A stretch of DNA of 64,000 nucleotides from Nocardioides alcanivorans (GTDB lineage: Bacteria > Actinomycetota > Actinomycetes > Propionibacteriales > Nocardioidaceae), in NCBI RefSeq assembly GCF_021555175.1, contig NZ_JAKGRW010000006.1, positions 124,001 through 188,000 of the forward strand. The letters run 5' to 3'. Made by a program: the position numbers and the translations under genes. The notes beneath the pieces are model-generated. The model had not been told where the DNA came from. It saw only the letters and a program-made list of their open reading frames with translations, and made no database searches. Each line of letters begins with the position of its first letter. Position 1 is the stretch's first letter. Below, one piece after another: positions 55,415-64,000 of this stretch.

Positions 55415-57251
55415 GAGCGACTCCGAGATGAGGGTAGTTCGAAGCGGGCCGTCACCCGAAAACCTTTACCCCGGGAGACAGCGGTGAAGTGGCCCAGATT
55501 GGCCACCACGCGTTCGCGCAGCCCGGCCAGCCCCATTTCGCCGCTTGATGTGGAAGATACCGCTTTGGTGGCACCGGTGTCCTCCACTTCGACCAAGAAC
55601 TGTCTGCGATGGGTGAGCACGCGCACCTCGACCTCGCCTCCCGGGGCATGGCGTGAGGCATTGGTGAGCGCCTCCTGGACGACGCGGTAGCAGGTGACGG
55701 CGAGTTCCGGCGGCACGAGCAGCGGTGGGTTGATCGTGGCCTTCACCCTCATCCCGCAGGCGCGCCACTGCTGCACCAGGGCCACCAACTCGGTCCTCAG
55801 CGTGTCGACCCCCGGCAGGTCGGACGCGCCCAGTCCCGGTAGCAGGGGGTTGCTGGCCTCCTTCGCCTGCTCACCAGCCTGCTTGGCGGTGGCCAGGGCT
55901 GCCAGGGCCAGCTGCGGGTCGGTACGCAGCTGGGCCTCGGCAGCGCTGACCTGGAGCAGCATCACGCCCACTGCGTGGCTCGTCGCGTCGTGCAGGTCGC
56001 GGGCGATGCGCAACCGCTCCTGACGGACGGCCTCGGCAGTGGCCTCCTCCAGCGCAGTGCGCAGCAGCTGGCTGCGCGCTCGGGCACGGATCAGCATGCG
56101 ATCGGGTTCATACCAGGCCATGCCCGAGGCGAGGGAGATCACGAGGACGACGCCGATGAAGGCGGCACCGTCGGCACCGAAGCGGCTACCGAGCGCCAGA
56201 GAGACCGCTGCGAGGGCGGCGATCACCGCAATGCGGCGGCGGCCACCGAGCGTGCTCAGGACCCAACAGACAGCCGCATCGCCAGCCGCGATGAGGAGCA
56301 GCGACTCGGGGTCCTGGGGCGGGACCAGCGCCAAGGGGATCGCTGCGATGGTGAGGATCGAACCGGCGACCAGCGGCGCCGTACGGCGGAGCGCGAGCGC
56401 CGTGACCACGCCCGCGTAGGCGAGTGGCAGCCCATGGTTGCCCGCCCAGCCGTCGACCCGCCACAGGCCCAGGAGTGCGAAGGCCGCAGCGACAGCAGCC
56501 AGGGCCAGGTCGAAGCGCAGCGGGTTCGGGGAGGTGGCGCGGAGCCGAGCGTGGGTGCAGGCTCGGCACGGAGGATCACGAGGAGGTTGCGCAGCTCCTC
56601 GACGGTACGGGCGCCGCGCTCCCGGACGCGGCGGACGGCAGCCAGGTCCGGAGCGTGATCGCTCAAGATGGCGTCGATCGCCGTGACCATGTCGTGGACG
56701 GCGACGCGGAGGTTGCGAGCGGCGCCGTCGGCCACCCGGCGCCGCTCGTCGGCTGTTCGCGGGTGGGCCAGGGCGCGGGGATCGGTGTGGGCAAGTTCCT
56801 CGGCCTCCTCGATCGCGCGCGCGGCGGCGATCGCGCGGTGCCGGACGAGTCGTCCGAAGAGCCATACGGAGCCGAAGACGAACGTGCTGACGACGAGCTT
56901 GCGCAGGGTGAAGCCGTCGCGCAGGGATGCGGACCCGGCGACGAGGGCGACGCCCAGGATGCCGACCCACACGGAGATGGCGTAGCGGCCAGCCCAACCG
57001 AGCACGACGAGGCAGCCCACGAAGAGCTCGAGCTCGCCGTAGCTCAGACCGATGAGCACGGCAAAGGCGCCGGTCGCTCCCAGCACCAGCACGCCGAGCA
57101 GCGGCCGGCGCAGGCCCACCGCCACGGCCGCCATGAGCATCGGGACGATCAGCAGGTTGGGGCCGGAACGGTCCTCGAGGAAGACGAGCGCCCAGACCCC
57201 TGAGTTGAGCGCGGGAACCAGCGATGCGCCCAGCCGGGAGAAAATTCCCAT
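55411..57251 (-). CDS. Histidine kinase with two membrane and two HisKA_3-like regions (one missing base)
   Basis: Sensor kinase of 613 residues after repair. The first half has about five helices and a HisKA_3-like segment with a His-Asp pair (LRVAVHDMVTAI, His186) but no ATPase. The second half has another membrane domain (LRFDLALAAVAAAFALLG) and a full kinase: LRIARDLHDATSHAVGV, N box QEALTNASRHA, and VEDTG and GLAGLRERVVA. One extra G in 56528-56531 (C on the coding strand) fuses APPP to NPLRFDL with no stop between. The stop overlaps the response-regulator start by 4 bp. Confidence 0.8.
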
Positions 57252-57304
57252 GGGAGGTGCTTACACCTGATCAGCCCCGTGCGTCAGAGGTTTGCCGGAT
57301 CGAG

Positions 57305-60300
57305 TCACAACGTGACGACCTCGTCCATCCGATCGAGCGCGATGCCGTCGTGGGTGATCCACACGAGTGGGCGCGCAGGATCTGTGTCGAGGAGGGTGTC
57401 CGCCACGGCGCGGGCGGTCTCGGGATCCAGATGGGCCGTGGGCTCGTCGACGACCAGCACCGGAGTGTCGGCCAGGACCGCACGAGCGATGCCCAGCCGC
57501 GCCCGCTCTCCGCCGGAGACTGCGGCCGCACCGTCGCCGATGTGGGTGTGCATGCCGTCGGGAAGGTCAGCGACCCACGCATCCAGCTGGGCCGCCTCGA
57601 GCGCCCGCCACACGTCGGCGTCGCTCGCTTCTGGCCGGGCCAGGCGCACGTTCTCCAGCACGCTGGAGGCGAAGACGTGCGGGTCGTCGGCAAGGTGGCC
57701 GACCGTCGCGCGGACGTCGTCGAGACGCAGGTCGCGGCTGCGCGTGTCACCGAGGGTGTGCGAGCCGGTGTCGGTGTCGAGGTGGCGCACCAGCACGGCG
57801 GCGAGTGTCGACTTGCCGCTGCCCGAGGGACCGACGACACCGATGCGGCTGCCGGGGCCGATCGCCACGTCGGGCAGGTCGATCGCAGGGTGCTGGGCTC
57901 CCAACGCGCCGTGGCACCGGCGAGGCGTACGTCGCCAGCGTGCCCCGGCAGCGGAGCCGGGCGTACGGGGTCGCTCACCGCGGGGGCGGTCGAGGCCAAG
58001 GCGTCGATCCGTGCGCGGGCGGCGCGGACCCAGGTGGCGAGGGCGCCAGCATCTGCCAACGGCGTGATGACATCGGCCAGCGCGAGGGGAGCAGCAGCGC
58101 CAGGGCTGCCATCGGGGCGCGGAGCTCTCCGCCCGCGAGTGGCCCGGCCAGCAGGGCAGCCGTGCCCACGACTCCGATGACGGCGACCGTGCCGGCGACC
58201 GCTCGAGCTGTCGCGACGGCTCGAGCTGCGGCGACGGAGGCCTGAGCGATTCCCCGGTCGGCTGCGGCCACCGCCTCGAGTCTCTCGCGGTCCCGCTGCC
58301 ACAGCACCAGTTGCCGGGCGTCCGTCACCAGGTCGTGCACGTTGCGTGACACCTCACCGCGTCCGGTGACCACGTCGGCCTCGTGACGATGCCCCCGACT
58401 CGCCCCACGACGTACGCCAGAGCGCCTCCGAGAAGCGAGACCGCGGCCACGACGGGAGCGGTGATCGGCAGGATCCATGCGGCCACGGCCGTGGCGATCG
58501 CCGTCACGCCGAGCCAGACGAGGAGGGCAGGCGGACCCGAAGCAACTCGTCGACCAGCGCGTCGACGTCGTCGACGACCGCAGCGAGGGCGTCGCCGCGT
58601 CGCCCGAGTCGGGCGGGCGCCAGGGGCACGAGGTCGGCATAGACCTGGGCGCGACGATCGGCCAGCAGCGACAGGGCCACGTCGTGGGACACGAGGCGCT
58701 CCAGCCAGCGCAGGACCGGTCGAGCCAGGCCGAACGTGCGGACGCCGACGATCGCGACCGTCAGCACCATCACGGGGGCTGCTCGGCACTGCGTGCGATC
58801 AACCAGCCGGCGGTGGCGGTGAGCGCGATGCCGGAGGCGGCAGCGAGGGTGCCCAGCAGGACCGCGAGCGCCCAGCGCCACCGCGACGTCGCGAGAATCG
58901 GGCCGCGAGGTCGCGCTCCTGGGGCGTCGAGGTCGCGCTCCTGGGGCGCCGAGGTCGCCCTTCTGGGGCGTCGAGAGAGCGTCTCTTGTTGTGCTGCGCG
59001 ATGGCTGGTGCCGCGCTGTGGCGGCGTTCGGCGACCCGGCAGCCGCACCACGTGATCGGCGGCCACGGCCACGGCCGGACGGTGGGCAACGACCAGCACC
59101 GTGCGGTCGCGGCCGAGGGCGGCGATGGCGTCCAGCAGGAGTGACTCGCTGGTGTCGTCCAGGTGGGCCGAGGGCTCGTCGAGCAGCACGATCGGGCGAT
59201 CCGTCAGGAGTACCCGCGCCATCGCGAGCCGGGCACGTTGTCCCGCCGAGAGGCCGGCGCCGTCTTCGCCGAGCGTGGTCTCGAGCCCCTCCGGGAGCGC
59301 CCGTACGGCGTCACGCAGCCCGACCCTGTCGAGTGCGGTCAGGAGCTCCTCATCGGTGGCCCGGGCCGCCCCGATGCGGAGGTTGTCGGCGATGGTGTCG
59401 GGCGTGAGCCACGGGCGCTGAGGGAGGTGGGCGACTTGTCGCAGCCAAAGATCGCGGTCGAGCCCGGACAGGTCGTGGCCGTCGACCAGGATCCGCCCGG
59501 TGACGAGCGGAAGCTCACCGAGCAGGGCTTGGAGCAGGGTGGTCTTGCCCGCGCCGGAGGGCCCGACGAGCGCCGTCACACCGGGCCCCGGGATCGTGAG
59601 ATCGAGGTGTTCCTGCACGGGGGAGCGGTCGGGCCAGCCGAGTGAGACGTCGATGAACTCCAGGGTGGGCGCGGTCGGGCGGCAGGGCGCCGCATCCGGA
59701 GCAGCGGAGGCGCAGGAGCCGTCACCTCGGCTCCCCACTCGTGCAACTTCGATGCGCGACTTGAGGAGGGCGTTGACCTCGGTGAAGGCAGCCGTGCCCT
59801 CGGCGGCGGCGTGGAACTCGGCGCCGACACGGCGCAGTGGCCAGTAGGCCTCGGGCGCGAGGAGCAGGACCGTCAGTGCCGTCTGGAGCTCGATGTGGCC
59901 GGCTGCGAGTCGGAGGCCGACGCAGACCGCGACCAGGGCCACCGAGATCGTGGCGATCAGCTCCAGCACGGCAGACGAGGCGAAGGCGACTCGCAAGGTC
60001 GCCCGGGAGGCGAGGCGGTAGCGCTCGGTGACCTCCCGGATCTTGCCGACCTGGGGCCGGGCGCGGCGATGGGCGACCAATGTCGGGAGCCCCTTGACGA
60101 CGTCGAGGAAGTGGCTGGCGAGCTGGCTGAGCGTCCGCCACTCCTGGTCCGCCTTCTCCTGGGTGGCCATCCCGATCAGCACGGCGAAGACCGGCACCAG
60201 GGGCAGGGTGCACAGCACGATCAGGGCGCTCCACAGATCCTGGGTGGCGATCGCGATGACGGTGGCGACCGGCAGCAGCACTCCGAGCACCAGGGCGGGC

Positions 60301-60697
60301 AGGTAGCGCGTGACGTAGGGCTCGACAGCGGTGACGCCGCGCGTCGCCAGGGCGGTGACCGAGCCGGTGCTCCGGCTGGACAGGTCGGTTGCCGGGAGGT
60401 CGAGGGCATGTTGCAGCACCCGCTGCCGGAGATCCGCGCCGACCCTGCTGGCGGCGCGGGCCGAGGCCGCTTCCACGAGCCACGCGACGGCGTACCGGAC
60501 GAGGCTCAGGGCGACCAACCAGGCCCCCGGCGTCTGCCAGCCACCGGCGGGGTCATCCAGGAGACCCGCCACGAGAGCACCGACCGCGAAGGCCTGGCCG
60601 ACGACCAGCAGGGCCACGACGGTGTTGCCGACGAGCACCGTGCCGAGTGGTCGGGCGGCGGGCTTCAGCAGGGGCAGGACCTGCGGGTCGACGGGCT

Positions 60698-60701
<4 letters not shown>
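57305..60701 (-). CDS. cydDC: Fused CydDC thiol-reductant ABC exporter (five missing bases)
   Basis: Heterodimer-in-one ABC exporter for glutathione/cysteine-like thiols and heme, needed for cytochrome bd assembly. The CydD half has TM segments, Walker A GPSGAGKTT and LSAGQRARL. It runs without a stop through a basic linker into the CydC half with Walker A GPSGSGKST and VSGGERARL. Single-base repairs at 58774-58778, 58525-58527, 58392-58396, 58086-58089 and 57900-57902 give exactly 1133 residues. GTG 60701 overlaps the cydB stop (GTGA). Confidence 0.85.
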
Positions 60702-61708
<1,007 letters not shown>

Positions 61709-61737
61709 GGCATTCCTTTCGGTGAGCGCCGTCGAGA

Positions 61738-63228
61738 TCAGTAGGCGAAGGTCATCGGTTCGTCGTCGGCGGGCGCCGCCAGCGACGGGTCCGGGGGCTC
61801 CACGAAGGGTTCAGGCCCCTTGCGGATGTAGCGCGCCAGCAGGCCGAACTCGACCACGGCCAGCGCTGCGTAGAGGAGGGTGAGCACGGTCAGTGAGGTC
61901 AGCGCCTCAGCGACCGAGACGCTTGGCGACACCGCGTTCTCGACGGTCATGAGGCCGTAGACGACCCAGGGCTGACGTCCCATCTCGGTGAAGATCCATC
62001 CGAAGGAGCTGGCCAGCACGGTCGCCACCGGCACCATGAGCGCGAAGCGGCCCCACCACACGCTCTTCGGCCGGCGACCGCCTCGGGTCACCCACAGGAT
62101 CAGCGCCGCACCGAAGGCGGCCGCCATGCCGAGGCCCATCATGAAGCGGAAGCTCCAGTAGGTCACCGGGACGACCGGCACGTAGTCGTCGGCGTGGAAG
62201 TAGGTTGCACCCGGGTCGGTGCCGTAGGTCTCGGCATACTTCTCGCGGAGCGGGTTGATCCCCTCCACCTTGCCGTCGAAGGTGCCGGTGCCGAGGAACG
62301 ACAGCAGGCAGGGCACGGTGACGGCGAACTTCTCCTCCTTGCCGTCGGGCGTGCCGATGGTGAAGACCGAGAACGGGGCGCAACTGTCCGACGTCTCGTA
62401 GAGGCCTTCGGCGGCCGCCATCTTCATCGGCTGTACGTCGGTCATCACCTTGCCCTGGAGGTCACCGGAGATGGTCACGCCCAGACCAGCGACCAGGGTC
62501 ACGACGGCGCCGATGCGGATCGCCTTGCGGTAGAGGCTGGCGTCCTCGGCAGCGAGCTCGGCGTCCTCGGTGCCCTCGACCAACGAAGCGGCCTGCTTGC
62601 GGCGACGCAGGTAGAGCCACGCGGAGACCCCCAGCACGAACGCGCCGCCGGTCATGTAGGCCGCGGTGATCACGTGCGGGAAGGCAACGAGCTGCACGTC
62701 GTTGAACATCACTGCCCAGAAGTCGGTGAGCTCGGCGCGGCCGGTCTCGGGGTTGTAGGTGTGACCGACGGGATGTTGCATCCACGAGTTCGCGGCGAGG
62801 ATGAACCACGACGAGATGAGCGTTCCGATGTGGACGATCCACATGCAGCCGGCGTGGAGCGCCCGCGGCAGCTTGTCCCAGCCGAAGATCCACAGGCCGA
62901 GGAAGGTCGACTCGAGGAAGAACGCGAGCAGGCCCTCGATGGCCAGCGGCGCGCCGAACACGTCTCCGACGAAGCGGGAGTAGTCCGACCAGTTCATGCC
63001 GAACTGGAACTCCTGCACGATGCCGGTGACGACGCCGATCGCGAAGTTGATCAGCAGCAACTTGCCGAAGAACTTCGTCAGGCGGAGATAGGCCGGATCC
63101 TTCTTGACCACCCAGATCGTCTCGAAGGTGGCCACGACCGCTGTGAGGCCGATCGTCAATGGGACGAAGAGGAAGTGGTAGACGGTGATGATGCCGAACT
63201 GCCACCGTGCGATGTCGAGGACTTCCAT
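61738..63228 (-). CDS. cydA: Cytochrome bd oxidase subunit I (CydA)
   Basis: Heme-carrying subunit I, 496 residues. His18 in TVYHFLFVPLTIG is the heme ligand of the high-spin site, and FPHVITAAYMTGG, KMAAAEGLYET and GRQPWVVYG are the conserved periplasmic and Q-loop regions; the Q-loop is the short form. Nine helices are visible. GGAGGGAAACCC gives a strong ribosome-binding site for ATG 63228. The gap to the divergent BlaI-type gene holds two palindromic operators, so the whole cydA-B-DC operon is probably repressed by that protein. Confidence 0.97.
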   Translation of the reverse strand: MEVLDIARWQFGIITVYHFLFVPLTIGLTAVVATFETIWVVKKDPAYLRLTKFFGKLLLINFAIGVVTGIVQEFQFGMNWSDYSRFVGDVFGAPLAIEGLLAFFLESTFLGLWIFGWDKLPRALHAGCMWIVHIGTLISSWFILAANSWMQHPVGHTYNPETGRAELTDFWAVMFNDVQLVAFPHVITAAYMTGGAFVLGVSAWLYLRRRKQAASLVEGTEDAELAAEDASLYRKAIRIGAVVTLVAGLGVTISGDLQGKVMTDVQPMKMAAAEGLYETSDSCAPFSVFTIGTPDGKEEKFAVTVPCLLSFLGTGTFDGKVEGINPLREKYAETYGTDPGATYFHADDYVPVVPVTYWSFRFMMGLGMAAAFGAALILWVTRGGRRPKSVWWGRFALMVPVATVLASSFGWIFTEMGRQPWVVYGLMTVENAVSPSVSVAEALTSLTVLTLLYAALAVVEFGLLARYIRKGPEPFVEPPDPSLAAPADDEPMTFAY

Positions 63229-63248
63229 GGGTTTCCCTCCGGGCTCGC

Positions 63249-63284
63249 TACTACGCCGCGTAGTAATTACTACCGATCGTAGTA
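63249..63284. promoter_or_regulatory. Duplicated BlaI/CopY-type operator
   Basis: TACTACG-CCG-CGTAGTA (63249-63265) and TACTAC-CGATC-GTAGTA (63268-63284) are perfect palindromes in their arms and share the TACTA/TAGTA core of BlaI/MecI operators. Their centres are 19 bp apart. A half site, TACGTA/CGTAG, follows. They sit 21-56 bp from both the cydA and blaI-like starts. Confidence 0.85.
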
Positions 63285-63313
63285 CGTAGAGATTCGTAGG
63301 TACACTTGACCCC

Positions 63314-63697
63314 ATGGCAAGGACGCGTACGAACATCGGTGACCTCGAGCGCTCGGTGATGGAGGTGCTCTGGGCCACGCCCGACGGCGGCTCGCGGACG
63401 GTGCGCGAGGTGCATGCCGAACTGGCCGAGCAGCGCGACATCGCCTACACGACCGTGATGACGGTGATGGATCGTCTCGCGCGCAAGGAGATGGTCAACC
63501 AGGAACGCGACGGACGCGCCTATCGCTACAGTCCGCGCGGAACTCGGGGCGAGATGACCGCCGACCTCATGCGCGACACCCTCGACGAGTTCTCCAGTCA
63601 CGACCGGCAGACGGCACTCGCGGCCTTCGTCGAGGATGCCTCTGCCGAGGACGTCAAGGCGCTGCGTGAAGCGCTGGCCCGCCTCGACGGGGCCTGA
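63314..63697 (+). CDS. BlaI/MecI/CopY-family repressor
   Basis: Winged-helix repressor, 127 residues. It shows GDLERSVMEVLWATPDGGSRTVREVHAEL, IAYTTVMTVMDRLARKEMV and RDGRAYRYSPRGTR, the standard BlaI DNA-binding unit, with a short C-terminal dimerisation region. In characterised systems an M56 membrane peptidase cleaves this type of protein to relieve repression; an M56-type gene follows 8 bp later. The divergent operator pair suggests it represses its own gene and cydA. Confidence 0.93.
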   Translation: MARTRTNIGDLERSVMEVLWATPDGGSRTVREVHAELAEQRDIAYTTVMTVMDRLARKEMVNQERDGRAYRYSPRGTRGEMTADLMRDTLDEFSSHDRQTALAAFVEDASAEDVKALREALARLDGA

Positions 63698-63705
63698 CTG
63701 CAGCC

Positions 63706-64000
63706 ATGACGCCCCTCGTGCTCGCCGTGATCGCGGTGTTGCTGGCCGGCCCAGTGCCGGCAGGGCTCGCACGCCTGTCGTGGGTCCGGCGTACGCCGAT
63801 CGCCGCGCTGGTGCTGTGGCAGAGCGTCGCGGCCGCCGCGGTGCTCGCCGCACTCGGGGCCGGTCTCTCCCTGGTCACCCACCACGCCTGGCGGGGTACG
63901 TCGGAGCTCACCCAGTGGGCGGTCGCGGCGGCCTCGTTGGGGCTCACCGTGCTGGTGGCCGCCCGGCTCCTGCTCAGTGCCCACCGGGTCGGCACGTCGC
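63706..64000 (+). CDS. M56-family (BlaR1-like) membrane peptidase, 3' end outside window
   Basis: Only 98 codons are present. They show three hydrophobic segments (LVLAVIAVLLAGPVPAGLARL, AALVLWQSVAAAAVLAALGAGLSL, WAVAAASLGLTVLVAARLLL), the usual N-terminal membrane part of M56 peptidases paired with BlaI-type repressors in actinobacteria. The zinc motif HEXXH would lie beyond the window. ATG 63706 is 8 bp after the repressor stop. Confidence 0.8.
   Translation, partial: MTPLVLAVIAVLLAGPVPAGLARLSWVRRTPIAALVLWQSVAAAAVLAALGAGLSLVTHHAWRGTSELTQWAVAAASLGLTVLVAARLLLSAHRVGTS

Overview
The window is GC-rich, gene-dense actinobacterial chromosome. Gene content points to a Nocardioides-like member of the Nocardioidaceae: a mycofactocin-type SDR, an F420-type LLM oxidoreductase, DUF4191 next to lipA, dapA followed by RNase J, and a fused CydDC. 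The family assignment is inference from gene content and order; no rRNA or tRNA gene is present to test it. No gene-free stretch exceeds about 210 bp.

Layout. 1-2790: iron-siderophore/cobalamin-type ABC importer, cut by the window edge. 2833-5506: divergent PDR-type ferredoxin reductase and acetate/succinate-type CoA-transferase. 5517-11602: membrane and envelope genes (DUF6328, PAP2, multicopper oxidase, alpha/beta-hydrolase membrane protein, holin-like protein, multi-TM protein). 11712-15452: four-gene osmoprotectant (OpuC-type) importer. 15549-22184: an accessory catabolic-looking cluster with two SDRs, a SnoaL-like protein, TetR, sulfotransferase, alkylsulfatase-like MBL protein and OYE flavoenzyme, centred on a duplicated TetR operator. 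22144-29560: GNAT, type III glutamine synthetase, CNNM/HlyC protein, a self-regulated TetR and type I glutamine synthetase, with GlnR-like boxes ahead of both synthetases. 29759-32803: RDD protein, two related lipoproteins, DUF4191. 32866-41364: lipoate and 2-oxoacid dehydrogenase block (lipA, lipB, E2, E3) interrupted by an ABC-2 exporter. 41430-46971: pepA, gcvT, two short repeat arrays, cobS and an MBL-CobU fusion. 47067-53173: thyA, folA, GntR, LLM oxidoreductase, dapA, RNase J. 53262-57251: secreted repeat protein and a two-component system with an unusual kinase. 57305-64000: cydA-cydB-cydDC, diverging from a BlaI-type repressor and an M56 peptidase.

An important caution: at least 12 otherwise intact genes contain 17 apparent -1 frameshifts. 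Every one can be repaired by adding a single base, in all but one case an extra G or C in an existing run of G or C. Repaired lengths fit their families and no premature stop or other decay is seen, so I annotate these as whole genes with probable base-calling deletions rather than as pseudogenes.

How the parts work together: LipA and LipB make the lipoyl groups carried by the E2 and recycled by the E3 enzyme; GcvT is another lipoyl-linked folate enzyme, and ThyA and FolA form the dTMP/folate couple. CobU and CobS assemble the cobalamin nucleotide loop and may link to the importer at the left edge. The Cyd operon supplies cytochrome bd oxidase and its assembly exporter, apparently under BlaI-type control.
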